Below are positions 33,626-44,619 of a DNA stretch of 64,000 nucleotides, one piece after another. The stretch spans positions 58,410,938 through 58,474,937 of the forward strand of contig CM067322.1 of the NCBI GenBank assembly GCA_034231615.1, in the 5' to 3' direction. The translations under genes were made by a program, and so were the position numbers. Each line of letters opens with the position of its first letter. Within the stretch, counting starts at the first letter, position 1. The DNA is from Meghimatium bilineatum (lineage: Eukaryota; Mollusca; Gastropoda; Stylommatophora; Philomycidae). The notes beneath the pieces were generated by a model. The model was not told the origin of the DNA, ran no database searches, and was given only the letters and a program-made list of their open reading frames with translations.

Positions 33626-33849
33626 TTAATGTAGGGATTTCACCCAACTTTTGGCTAAATTCTTAGCAAATAAAAAACTTGATTTCCTAAGGGTGGAAGA
33701 GGGGAGTTGAACACCCACCTCCACCTAAGCAATAAACCATGCAAGTAGGTATATTTGTTGCTTTACTATTGGCAGTAATGATTTTTGTAGACCTGTATGA
33801 ATCTATTTTATTTCTAATGTACACATTTGTCGCTAGATGGACTAGTATT

Positions 33850-34035
33850 GTGGCACGGTAAAATTTCACAAACCGAGCTCATTGGCCAACACAAGAGAGA
33901 TAGAGTTGTGGAGAAACATGATTGCCTATGCCATTCGGCATGGCACTTGATTGATTGACATATTTGTCTCATGCTCTCTAAAGGAGATGCGCAGAATTTG
34001 TCTGTAACATTTGTATTCGAAGGTCTGTATCCTTT
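33850..34035 (+). mobile_element. LINE 3' end fragment (family D)
   Basis: Shares TTGTGGAGAAACATGATT and GGCATGGCACTTGATTGATT with the end of the copy at 43,925-44,215. Confidence 0.5.
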
Positions 34036-34399
34036 CTCCATGACTGCAGTGAGTGTTCAGCTTACACACCAACACAACACAATAAACAACATAAGTCAGA
34101 TACAATGTTAGATTTTCACACTAACACTGATTTATCTTTTCCAAATTAAAGTTAACTTTGACATATCAGTTATATCTCCAGCCTTAGGGGCATATCTTTA
34201 AGTCTGTTTTGCGTTTTCCGTCGCTGCATACGCAGGATCCGATGTATTTGAAAATATTCACGTCCTCAAATTTATGCCAATTTATCATGATGTTTGTCTG
34301 TGCTTCTGTGCCGTGTGAAATTCTCACAGTAATAATAAACTACAGAATCAGAAATGACAATATCAGTAACAAACACAATGCCAATTCACGATTACACCA

Positions 34400-34610
34400 G
34401 AAGACAATAGATTAAGAGGTTTTCACATGCTTCCAGACTACCATCAGACAGGGCCCCCTCAAAAAAGCATTACTATACCGACAAGATGGATACAAACCAG
34501 GGGCAAACCTTTGCAAACAATGGATTACAGAAATAAATAAGTCAACAAAAACAAACATATATGAGGCATACAAAAAGGCAGTCTCCAGATTCTTGATTAG
34601 AATCTAGCAT
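34400..34610 (+). repeat. Unclassified dispersed repeat, shared with 18.8 kb
   Basis: Reads KPGANLCKQWITEINKSTKT and NIYEAYKKAV before a stop. Related in inverse orientation to 18,775-18,940. Not recognised. Confidence 0.5.
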
Positions 34611-34924
34611 CACAGCACGTGGGGCACTTCCATAAGTGCTCCACTCTCCGTTCCAGCAGCCATCCCAGTGTATGTAGACTCAGAGTCCCAGTCAGATTTT
34701 GCTTGTGTGACCTTTGGGACTTTCCAAAAAATTTACTTTTACTTCCCTCCCCTCTAGATACTCCCATTACTGACATTCTCTGTATGTGTATGTTATCAGC
34801 CTCATTGAAATCATCTTCATCTTGAAATTAATTTATTACTGCCTTGATCAAGTCTGCTTCATCTCTTCTCAGTATTGTGCTATCTATTGCTGCATTGCCT
34901 GCCAATAAAATGATATAAGCAAGT

Positions 34925-35168
34925 ACTTCTTCTTCTGCATTTTTCTCATACTCCTGCAGATTAGCAGAATGTAGCCTAGAGAATGGATATATGCGCCTTT
35001 CGGTCTGCGACATCAGACCTCAGCATGGCTTGGATCACTTTGACCCTATATGGGATGAGACAGTCAACTTCACCCCATAACCTCCATAACAGCCTCTTAC
35101 ATCCTGCATGGAATGGTAAACAGTGTTTCTATTCTGTGCTGCTATTTCAGGCCCCCAGCAACACACAG
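34925..35168 (-). mobile_element. SINE-A, near full length
   Basis: CTTCTTCTTCTGCATTTTTC through CCCCCAGCAACACACAG; short internal deletion. Confidence 0.75.
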
Positions 35169-35229
35169 TTGAAAAACAAATACAAATGTTATTAGAAAAC
35201 TGTTTATTAATAAAGTATAATCATAATAT

Positions 35230-35810
35230 TCGAAACAGAGAAAATATTTGCTCAAAATATAAGCTATATTCAAATGTTTCATTCTAAACAGAGAAAATAT
35301 TTGCTCAAAATATAAGCTATATTCAAATGTTTCATTCTAAACAGAGAAAATATTTGCTAAAAATATAAGCTATATTCAAATGTTTCATTCAAACAGAGAA
35401 AATATTTGCTAAAAATAGAAGCTATATTCAAATGTTTCATTCTAAACAGAGAAAATATTTGCTCAAAATATAAGCTATATTCAAATCTTTCATTATGAAC
35501 AGAGAAAATACTTGCTCCCAATATCAGCTATATTCAAATGTTTCATTATGAACAGAGAAAATACTTGCTCAAAATATCAGCTATATTCAAATGTTTCATT
35601 CTTCTTCTTCTTCTTCAGCGTTCATTCTCAAATTCCCACTGGATTTCTCTTGTAACAGGACAATGATCCTACAAGATTTCCAGTTGGATGTAGTCCAGAG
35701 AATGGAAATGCGTTGTGTAGCCGTTTTATTTGCGCCAATGGCCCAACACATCTGTCTTCGGCGGGAAATGTTTCATTCGAAACAGAGAAAATACTTGCTC
35801 AAAATATAAT
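35230..35810. repeat. Minisatellite, ~53-bp unit, about 7 copies, interrupted by a SINE
   Basis: Unit AACAGAGAAAATATTTGCTC plus AAAATATAAGCTATATTC and AAATGTTTCATTCT. The last unit is split by the SINE-B at 35,602-35,765. Confidence 0.92.
35602..35765 (-). mobile_element. SINE-B, full length, clean target-site duplication
   Basis: AAATGTTTCATTC at 35589-35601 and 35766-35778 flanks a 164-bp element. In its own direction it starts CCCGCCGAAGACAGATGTGT and ends GAACGCTGAAGAAGAAGAA. Defines SINE-B limits. Confidence 0.9.
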
Positions 35811-36335
35811 CCTGACTCTGTGTGTTGATGCTATCAATCCGGTACCCCTATAATCTTGATAGATTATGGGTTTATGGACATAGATTAGTGGTGCCCAAAA
35901 ATTCTACAATAGTTGTATAACAATGTCTTATATATTGTATCTTGTATACAGGATATACATCCAGTTTTTATCATTTTTTCAATATAACATTGCGAATTAC
36001 CAAAATAAAGCATAGAATAATGATATAAATTTCATTGTGACACAAACAATGCATGCAGATTATATTGTGCAACATGAGTTTACAAAAAAAGTATTTAATG
36101 GCATATAGCGGTAGATATAAATATATCGTTTGGAAACTAATATACATGTGATTATGAATGAGATTCACACACCCATATGTTACAAGGACATACAAAAGAG
36201 GCGCAGAGAATAGTAACAATGTTACATACATACGTATGTCATAATAAGTGGTTACGGTGCTGAACTTTGGCTTGTTTACCTCCACTTCATAATCTTCGCA
36301 GTGATGAATTCTGCTTAAGACCTGTGTCCGAACGA
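35811..36335. other. AT-rich spacer
   Basis: Contains a faint SINE-A head-like patch near 36,180-36,250; otherwise nothing recognised. Confidence 0.35.
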
Positions 36336-36339
36336 TCCA

Positions 36340-36720
36340 TTGCACATGTGGTGTGCTGTTGTGGCCCGAAATTGGAGCAAAGAATAGCACCACTGTTTAT
36401 ATTCTATGCATGTCATGGGTCGACTAAGGAGGTTATGGGATGGAGTTGGCTGTCCCATCCAATATAGGGTCAGCATGGCCCAAAACCATGCTAAAGCCGG
36501 ATGTGATAGGCCAAAAAGCACAGATATTGCAGCATTGCTGTAAACCATGACACAACGCACTCCCTTCTCTGGACTACATTCTGCTAATCTGCAGGAGTTT
36601 GAGAAAGAACGAAGAAGATCTGTGTCTGAACAATCCACCACACTGTTGTTGTGGCCCAAAATGGGAACAAAGAATAGCAACACTTTTTACCTTCTATGCA
36701 TGTCATAAGAGTCAACTTCT
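36340..36720 (+). mobile_element. SINE-A tandem: one full copy and one head piece
   Basis: Full copy to ~36,618, then CTGTGTCTGAACAATCCA and a second head (GTGGCCCAAAATGGGAAC) to 36,720. The sequence before the first copy, CTGTGTCCGAACGATCCA, nearly matches the junction, so this may be an 18-bp target duplication or a dimer. Confidence 0.75.
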
Positions 36721-36968
36721 GCATTTGTTATCAAATTTCTGCAGATAAGCAGGATGAAGTCCGAAATATAGAATGCATTGCATCATGGTTTGTAGTTTTG
36801 ATCCGATTTCTGCTTCTTTTGGCTTGACACATCTGACTTCAGCATGGCTTCTGAGTTACTTTGACCCTATATGGAATGGAAAAGCCAACTTCACCCCATG
36901 ACCTCCATAGTTGAATCTTATGACAGGCATGGAAGGTAGTGTTGCTATTCTTTGCTCCTCTTTTAGGA
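36720..36968 (-). mobile_element. SINE-A, near full length
   Basis: TCTGCATTTGTTATCAAATT through TTGCTATTCTTTGCTCC. It abuts the preceding copy in inverse orientation. Confidence 0.7.
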
Positions 36969-37137
36969 TCAAGAGAAAACATTGGTGTTCACTGTGATGA
37001 AGTCTGTTGAGACCAGTATCTCCATGCTGAGATCTATGTCTATATGATCCATGCTTGAACTGTTGAGATTTCTGCTGGAGTAGAATACTGTCTAGCTAAT
37101 GACACATTACCACGCTCATCTGGGACACAGCGGATGA

Positions 37138-37228
37138 TTGACTACATCCTGCTGCAAATCTGGTAGGACCATTGTCCTTCTACAAGAGAGATCCAGTGGG
37201 AGTTTGAGAATAACAGCTGATGAAGAGT
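37138..37228 (+). mobile_element. SINE-B, 3' portion
   Basis: GACTACATCCTGCTGCAAAT through GTGGGAGTTTGAGAATAAC. Confidence 0.65.
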
Positions 37229-37485
37229 AAAAGATTCATCTGGGACTTGAAAAAGTCCTGGAAAACTTCCCTTAAAAAATGCTACGAGAAACACCATTCA
37301 GGAGATGAAAGCAAAACTTCACCACCCGGCACAGGAAGAATCTAGGCAACCTCATACTCCTTCATGGTTTTATTTGTGTGATAACCCTGGCCTAGACTTC
37401 TAGCTCAAGGAGCACAGAATAGGATCTCTTCTTTTCAGGCATGTCATAGAGAGATGACAAGAAAGTTGGGGGGATGGGATGACAT

Positions 37486-37600
37486 GTGAAAAATCATCAT
37501 TGCTGCTGCATGTCTTGTCTCGAGGATGATAACCTGTGAAAAATCATCATTGCTGCTGCATGTCTTGTCTCGAGGATGACAACCTGTGAAAAATCATCAT
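37486..37600. repeat. 50-bp tandem repeat, 2.3 copies
   Basis: GTGAAAAATCATCATTGCTG starts each unit at 37,486 and 37,536; a partial third starts at 37,586. Confidence 0.9.
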
Positions 37601-37635
37601 AGATGATGAAGAGATGCAGTAAACATTGCACCTTT

Positions 37636-38022
37636 GTGGCACAATCCCACATGGTGGGGAAGACTAGGTGGTACAATCCCACATGGCGGGGAAGACTAGG
37701 TGGTACAATCCCACATGGCGGGGAAGACTAGGTGGTACAATCCCACATGGCGGGGAAGACTAGGTGGTACAATCCCACATGGCGGGGAAGACTAGGTGGT
37801 ACAATCCCACATGGCGGGGAAGACTAGGTGGTACAATCCCACATGGCGGGGAAATCTAGGTGGTACAATCCCACATGGCGGGGAAGACTAGGTGGTACAA
37901 TCCCACATGGCGGGGAAGACTAGGTGGTACAATCCCACATGGCGGGGAAGACTAGGTGGTACAATCCCACATGGCGGGGAAGACTAGGTGGTACAATCCC
38001 ACATGGCGGGGAAGACTAGGTG
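37636..38022. repeat. Minisatellite, 32-bp unit, 12 copies
   Basis: Unit AATCCCACATGGCGGGGAAG plus ACTAGGTGGTAC, almost identical between copies, so recent. Confidence 0.97.
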
Positions 38023-38212
38023 GCATCACTGCAGATGGGTCAACAGATCTGATAGAAGAATGGATGAACTAGTTGGCCCAGACATATAATTCTGCCCTCC
38101 TAGAACGATGTGATGATACTGGGATATTGCCACACTGGAATGTCTCCATTCAGGGACTAAACATGTATCCATAAAACTCCCTAAGACAACCATACATTTT
38201 GAAATGGCAAAT

Positions 38213-38370
38213 ACTGCAGATGATGGATGTGTCGGGCCATTGGTGCAAATAAAACGGGTACACAACATATTTCCATTTTCTGGACTACATCCTGCTGCAA
38301 ATCTAGTTTAACCATTGTCCTGCTATAAGAGAGATCCAATGGGAGTTTGAGAATAAATGCTGAAGAAGAA
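38213..38370 (+). mobile_element. SINE-B, full length
   Basis: GCAGATGATGGATGTGTCGG through AATGCTGAAGAAGAAG, inside element D. Confidence 0.8.
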
Positions 38371-38460
38371 GAAACAGTAAATCTTATGCGAATTTGTGTA
38401 TCACCTTAGTTACTCAACTGATGAGGACATGTGGTTTTTCTAGAAGGACTGTCGAAAGCT

Positions 38461-38580
38461 ACCTGCGTACATCTAAAGCTACCTGCGTACATCTAAAGCT
38501 ACCTGCATAAATCTAAAGCTACCTGCGTACATATAAAGCTACCTGCGTACATCTAAAGCTACTTGCGCACATCTAAAGGG
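38461..38580. repeat. 20-bp tandem repeat, 6 copies
   Basis: Unit CTACCTGCGTACATCTAAAG. It corresponds to one part of the 51-bp unit in the other copies of element D. Confidence 0.93.
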
Positions 38581-38864
38581 ATTATTTCATCATCATCTTT
38601 AATGAATGACATTAGTCAGTTGGAAAAAACATTTAACTCATGGAAATATTGTTCAATAAGGCAGGGTGATACTGAACTCCTCTTCTGCTTTGACTCTTTA
38701 ACTCCTGAAGATCACCAGGGTACACTCCGGATAATGGAATAAATTGTCAAAATGTATATCTTAGCTGTGATATCCGATATTTTCATCCCACTTCTGTATG
38801 ACTTCTGAGCCAATATGACTTTCTATTGAATGTGACCAGCCATCAAATGCCCTCACGACCGAGC

Positions 38865-39440
38865 AAGTGTATCCATGAGATACCCAGGGGGATGGATGAG
38901 CTTATCATGTCTGGGGAAGTATATCCATGAGATACCCAAGAGGATGGAAGAGCTTATCATGTCCGGAGAAGTATATCCATGAGATATCCTACCCAAGAGG
39001 TTGGAAGAAACTATAGATATCAATGACTCACAGCAGCATCAGCCATTTATAATCTCTCAATGCATGTACACATTCTTTACTTCATCCTCTTCAGCGTTCA
39101 TTCTCAAACTCCCGCTGGTTCTCTCTTGTAGCAGGACAATAGTCTTATATTTCCAGCAGGAGATTTTTAAGTCAAGTCTTATATTTGTCCAGAAAATGGA
39201 AATAAATTATGTCGCTGTTATTTTTCCGCAATGGCTCGACACATCCATCTTTGGTGGGACTTTTTTTAAAGTCCTGTTACAAAGTCATTATTTTACACTT
39301 CAATTTCCCTTCATAAAGATCATTCACAGACTCGACACGTTTTAAGCAAGTCGAACTGTTCTGTCATTACCACCAGTACTATCATGTGCAGGGAAGAGAT
39401 CCCTGTGATATCCAAGAGGTTGGAAGAAACTAAAGATACG
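38865..39440. repeat. 52-bp tandem units and a split duplicate
   Basis: ATCCATGAGATACCCA recurs at 38,872, 38,926 and 38,974. AAGAGGTTGGAAGAAACTA occurs at 38,994 and 39,414, on either side of a SINE-B. Confidence 0.7.
39085..39260 (-). mobile_element. SINE-B, degenerate
   Basis: TTCAGCGTTCATTCTCAAAC through CGACACATCCATCTTTGG with a small internal duplication (GTCTTATATTT). Confidence 0.75.
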
Positions 39441-39619
39441 AATCACACGGCAACACTGGTCATTCATAAACTTTCAAAGTATGTAGATTGGCAGTCTGTT
39501 AATTACTGTTATAAAGCAAATATTTGACACAGCAAAATTTGTAGAGATAAATCATCAGGAAACCACACAATGTGCTAAAAATTTCCCTTAGTACATGGAT
39601 AATATAATATACAGCACTG

Positions 39620-39990
39620 AGACAAATGTGTTGGGCCATTGGTACAAATAAAACACAGGCACAACGCATTTCCATTCTCTAGACTACATCCTGTTGAAAA
39701 TCTAGGACCATTGTCCTGCTACAAGAGATATAAAATCTTAGACCATTGTCCTGCTACAAGAAAGATAAAATCTAGGACCATTGTCCTGCTACAAGAGAGA
39801 GAAAATCTAGGACCATCCATTGTCCTGCTACAAGAGAGATAAAATCTAAGACCATCCATTGTCCTGCTACAAGAGAGATAAAATCTAAGACCATCCATTG
39901 TCCTGTTACAAGAGAGATAAAATCTAGGACCATCCATTGTCCTGCTACAAGAAAGATCCAGTGGAAGTTTGATTAAATAAAAAAATGCTG
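39620..39990 (+). mobile_element. SINE-B with an internal expanded minisatellite
   Basis: Between its normal 5' and 3' parts the SINE's own segment CCATTGTCCTGCTACAAGAG is repeated about seven times with a ~37-41-bp period (39,705-39,955). The array arose inside the SINE. Confidence 0.88.
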
Positions 39991-39999
39991 AAGATGAAA

Positions 40000-41020
40000 C
40001 ATTGAGGATTTATTTTAGAAACAATCAGGATCTGTCCCTGAATGCGTGCCTACCCAATAAAATTGTATTTTGATTATTTCCCTGATTATGTTTATAAATT
40101 TGTTTATCTATGTTTATTAACTTAAATATTTATTTATTTAAGATGATCATATGTGTGGTTAGGAGAGTTGTATGAGTTAGGGTTAGCATTTGGGCTAATA
40201 AATACCCATTATCTGACAAACATAACCAAGAGAAATAATAAAAATATTTTGGTAGGCACGCATTCAGGGAAAGCTCCAAAAATCATAATGAATTGTTTGT
40301 ACACTCCTACAATAAAAAAATATTTGATGTCTGCTCAAAAGATTTCTATCTTCATTAGTGAAACACAAATATATTTAAATGATTACAATGTTGATATATC
40401 AAATATGAATATATTATTTAGTCTGCAGCTCTGTACATGACTAAATAGCACCAATTAATAAAAAATATATGTTTGTGAAAATATATTACATAATCTGCAG
40501 CTCTGTACATGACTAATTAGCACAAATTAGTATCACATAATATGAAAAATCATTAAGTGAAAAAACATATTTATAATACAAAAACAAATGACAACATTGC
40601 TGATGTAAAGTTCTTCATCTGCATTCATTCTAAAACTCTGTGGTGTGTCTGTGGCTATGACAACAAGTATGAGAACCAGTTCTTTCGTACGTCTGGTGTA
40701 TAATAATAATGGCCCATAACCTATCAGGGTTGTAGGAATTCCACTCTGGTGATGTTAGAAAAAAAAGCAGACCAAAAAACCCTATCACAAAAATCCCTCC
40801 TAACACCCTATCATAAAAAGTCCTCCTAACACCCTATCACAAAAAGCTCTCCCAACACCCCTATCACAAAAAGCCCTTCAAAGCCCTCCATACACCTGTC
40901 CTCCATCATTCGGACGAGTGTAGAAAAATCACACCCTTTGCTTACTATACTATCAATACAGTTACAGACATTTACTGTTCAGTCAAAGTAGTAAAAATAA
41001 TGAATGTATTAGTTACTAAC
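40000..41020. other. AT-rich spacer with small local repeats
   Basis: GCAGCTCTGTACATGACTAA occurs at 40,424 and 40,498. A ~30-bp array with CACCCTATCACAAAAA lies at 40,780-40,890. No gene recognised. Confidence 0.5.
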
Positions 41021-41022
41021 GC

Positions 41023-41155
41023 CGAAGTCGGATGTATTGGCGCAAATACAATTGTGACACAATGTATTTGTGTTCTCTAGATTACATCCTGCTGGAAATC
41101 TAGTAAGACCAGTGTTCTGCTATACAAGAGATAAAGTGAGAGTTTGAGAATGAAT
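41023..41155 (+). mobile_element. SINE-B, partial
   Basis: GCCGAAGTCGGATGTATTGG through GAGAGTTTGAGAATGAATGC. Confidence 0.7.
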
Positions 41156-41164
41156 GCCCCCAAA

Positions 41165-41560
41165 ATTCCTGATGGTTATCTAGAAGTAGTCTGGAGAATA
41201 GATTCTGTTGTTTTGGCTTACAGCATGACTGCAATATCTGTACCTTTCGACCTGAAAGATCCAGATTGAGCATGGTTGATTTACTTTTGAGTCGGGCCAC
41301 TGATGCAAATAAAATGGGGACACAATGAATTTTCTTTCTCTGGATTACGTCCTGCTGGAAATCTAGTAGTACCATTGTCTTGCTACAAGAGAGATTCAGC
41401 AGAAGTTTGAGAATGGACGCTGAAGAAGAAGAGTCACTATGACCTATGGGTTGGAAATGTCAATAACACCCACAAACCTCCTTAGTTGCCACTTACTACA
41501 TGGCAGGTAAGTGTTGTCTTTGCTCCCCTTTCGTGCCTTGGCAACACACCGGTGAGAGGA
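41165..41560 (-). mobile_element. SINE-A interrupted by a SINE-B
   Basis: SINE-A pieces at 41,165-41,283 and 41,438-41,560 surround a plus-oriented SINE-B (41,284-41,437, ending GAATGGACGCTGAAGAAGAA). Confidence 0.75.
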
Positions 41561-41814
41561 AGACAATGATATATATTGGGGACATGCAGAAAAATGGATA
41601 TGCCAAGTTGAAAGTACAAATATTTCAGCTGTACTGGAAACTAACAGAACAACATTACACAGAGAAATTCCAGTCAACAATATAAGTGAGAAGCAAATTA
41701 ACCCTAAGATAAAACATGGGCTGAAGTTCACAATCTTAACCTTAGGATAAAACGTGATGAAGTTCACAATCTTAATCTTCGGATAAAACACGTACTTGAA
41801 AAATACAGGGAGCT

Positions 41815-42060
41815 GGATAGGGCAGTGGATAGCGGGCTAGTTTCGCATATGAGTGGTCTTGGTTTCATTCCCCAGTTTGAGGCAGAAACATTTTTCAGAT
41901 CACAAAGGCTCCCGGGTCAACCCAGCCTTAATTGAGTACCGGATTAATCCAGGAAGTAAAGACTGCGAGGGAGAGGAGATGGCTACCACCCTCATATAGC
42001 AGAGCCACTGAAATGTGAGGTCATTAACATCATACACCCCTACGGCGTTTAATAAATGCT
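41815..42060 (+). mobile_element. tRNA-derived SINE, second subfamily
   Basis: GGCAGTGGATAGCGGGCTAG (A-box-like) and GGTTTCATTCCCC (B-box-like), then a body with AAAGACTGCGAGGGAGAGG. That body resembles the corresponding part of the SINEs at 2.5 and 10.1 kb. Confidence 0.75.
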
Positions 42061-42369
42061 ATGGTTAACTTTAACATTACTACTTGAAAACTAGCTCCAA
42101 TAATGGCATAGCACCAGATCTGTAAATAAGGAAGTATGGGGTGGTGGTTTAGAAATTCAAACACAGCTATTTTCCCTTTCAGCTAAATAGAGTATTTAGA
42201 AAAAGTAAAGATATTGTACAAATATAAAGAATAATTAGATGCTAAATGAATGCCTGAAAGCAAAGACGAATTGTCAAAAATGGCAGATAATCTCCCTCAA
42301 TCCCACGTACTTCAAAATTTCAGGGAAGTAGCGTCTCCGCTAAAATAATCTATGAGACTTTAGTGGAGA

Positions 42370-42700
42370 GAACTAAATGGAAATTACAGCCCCGAGCAAG
42401 ACAGCATGAACAAATTCAACTGACAGGAACAAGTCAGGGTATTTCGACTGAGAATGGAACATTGCCATCTAAAAGCACTTACCCCGAATCGGTATTAGCG
42501 ACTCTGCAACCAACATGTGCAGAATAACAACACCTACCCAGAATATATACTACAGTATTGCCCCAGAGAATTTGGTGACAGAGCAATATCCTGGTCCACA
42601 GGAATATCTCTACAGAACAAACTGTGGGAGACTCATGGCAACCTAAAACAAACTATTCTATACAGGACCAATCGCCCGTATAGTAACTTGGGCCTGGACT
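42370..42700 (+). mobile_element. LINE fragment, C-terminal region (family H)
   Basis: WSTGISLQNKLWETHGNLKQ matches the end of family H ORFs; upstream part frameshifted. Confidence 0.6.
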
Positions 42701-42774
42701 GCTGGTTCCGGGTACAAAGAATAAGGATACTGTCGTCTTCTTTCCAGGAATGTTGTAATAGGTTACTAAGTAAA

Positions 42775-42832
42775 GTGGGGGGGGGGGGGGGGGGGGAAGG
42801 GGGGGGGGAAGGGGGGGGAAAGGGGGGGGGGT
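42775..42832. repeat. G-rich homopolymer cluster
   Basis: About 58 bp almost entirely G on the plus strand with a few A pairs; many runs of three or more G, so quadruplex-capable. Confidence 0.95.
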
Positions 42833-42929
42833 TATTTTGAAAATCTGTCACGAGTGAAAAAAAATCATCTTGTTTCAATTTCTTACTTTTGTTTTCTATA
42901 AAATAATCTTTGATCATGGATGCTGAAGA

Positions 42930-43560
42930 GCTACTGACCAGCAGACATTGCACCATTGTCCAGTTGTGGCAGAGGAATACTTAATGTGCATCACTGCGGA
43001 TGTGTCAACAAATCTGACAGAAGAATGATGAGATTGTTGGCTCAGATGTGCGTGCTGTGCTCCTAGCAGGATGTGATAATCCTAAGATACTGCCACAGTG
43101 GAATGCCTCCCTTTGGGGACAAAACATATGCATCTATAAACTCCCCCTAACCATCCATACCTTTGAGACAACCTTACGTGAGTCTGGCAGGCACCTCAGT
43201 TACACAACTGAGAAGAACCTGTGCTTATGTCAAAAAAGGCTATGGACTTTCAAGAGCTACCTGCTCACAGGTAACGGGATGCATCATCATCATGTGCCAA
43301 GAGCTATCTGCTCACAGATAACGTGATGCATCATCATCATGTGTCAAGAGCTACCTGCTCACAGATCACGGGATGCATCATCATCATGTGTCAAGAGCTA
43401 CCTGCTCACAGCTAAAGGGATTATTTCATCATCATCATGTGTCAAGAGCTACCTGTTCACAGCTAAAGGGATTATTTCATCATCATCATGTGTCAAGAGC
43501 TACCTGTTCACAGCTAAATGGGTTATGTCATCATTATCATCCGTGAACAATATCAGACTG
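42930..43560 (+). mobile_element. Dispersed element D, copy with 51-bp array
   Basis: Body 42,930-43,250 parallels 38,020-38,190, then a 51-bp minisatellite (43,250-43,550, about 6 units: AAGAGCTACCTGCTCACAGC plus AAAGGGATTATTTC and ATCATCATCATGTGTC). It is the reverse complement of the array at 6.5 kb. Confidence 0.7.
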
Positions 43561-43924
43561 GATGTATAGTAATTTATCGCAGAAGAAGAATGCTCGAGAT
43601 ACAAATAGCATGTCTATATCAACAATATTGTGACATAAAATTAAATATACCAGGCCAAAATGCATACATATTGCAGCTTTTCTGTAAACTAGACAGCTAA
43701 TGTAGTTATACTCAACTACATTACGTCACAATAAGAAATATAAATGGTCAGCTGGAACAATAAGAGAAAAATCAACAATATTACAGAAAACATAAATCTA
43801 TTTCAAATATTTCATGATAAAAAAAACACACAAATAATACAGGATTCAGATAATAAACTCCATGTAGTGTAATCCCTCTATCCTTCAGCCTTCCTAATCC
43901 CCCAACCCTTTAATACAGTTCTTC

Positions 43925-44215
43925 ATGTTGTGGCGGTCCCAAAATTTAAAAATTATTTTTGTTGCTACTTCATATGTGTTTTCCGATGGTCTTAGACGTG
44001 CGATGAGAAAAGTAAAACTTCAACATTTAATAACAACTGGAAAGATCAAGGGGAGAAGAGACAGAGGAAGACAAAGAGATACATTTCTGGATGGGTTGTC
44101 AGTGTGGTACAAAATGAAGTCATCAATTGAATTACTTAACAACACAAGAGGCAGTAAGTTGTGGAGAAGCATGATGACCTACACCAATTGGCATGGCACT
44201 TGATTGATTACTTGT
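43925..44215 (+). mobile_element. LINE 3' end (family D), open frame
   Basis: Frame reads LRRAMRKVKLQHLITTGKIK, GRRDRGRQRDTFLDGL and LWRSMMTYTNWHGT, the conserved tail of endonuclease-reverse transcriptase ORFs. 5'-truncated. Confidence 0.85.
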
Positions 44216-44351
44216 AGGTAAGGAGATCTAACTGTCTTGCTACAAAACCCATATCTAATTTAGCGAGCTAAGTTCCAGCTTAGTAATAGAGTTCATCTAT
44301 ATGCCTATTCTCATAATTACACAGCGATTAATTAATTATTCCCATACTTGA

Positions 44352-44619
44352 TTAAAACTCATCCTTGACAACTGGCTCTTCCAGCTTTATAACACCGTCA
44401 ATCTGTGTTTCTGTCTCATCAGGTCTTGCTATGTTTGTGTCTACCAGCAGTTCACTGTCTGCAGCACCTTTACGAGCATGACCCTTGTCAATGATGATTG
44501 AATCTTCAGTGTCAGAGATGTAATATGGTTCTCCAGTGTAATGTGTTGGATATAGAAGGTAAGGCTCCGCTGATAGGCCAACTAGGTCCCGTGGAGAAAA
44601 ATGCTGTTTCCACTGTTCT
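44352..44619 (-). CDS. COLGALT1: COLGALT terminal exon
   Basis: A 268-nt coding part after acceptor TATCTTTTAG. It reads EQWKQHFSPRDLVGLSAEPY, LLYPTHYTG, then an acidic variable tail and stop TAA at 44354-44352. The last four residues are KDEF. Confidence 0.94.

Larger units (their letters stand above)
37615..38590 (+). mobile_element. Dispersed element D, copy with 32-bp and 20-bp arrays
   Basis: Shares CTGATAGAAGAATGGATGA and TGGAATGTCTCCATTC with element copy 42,930-43,560. It is interrupted by SINE-B (38,213-38,370). The coding-like line ILPHWNVSIQGLN parallels ILPQWNASLWGQN at 43.1 kb. Nature unknown. Confidence 0.6.

Noticed and set aside
38417-38460. Hammerhead-ribozyme-like core (CTGATGAG ... 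CGAAA)
   Set aside because: The bases expected to form stem II do not pair beyond two positions, and the related copy at 43.2 kb has a different sequence at this point, so the match looks accidental.
41815-42060. A true tRNA gene
   Set aside because: Box-like motifs are present, but no full cloverleaf can be drawn and the body continues as a SINE.
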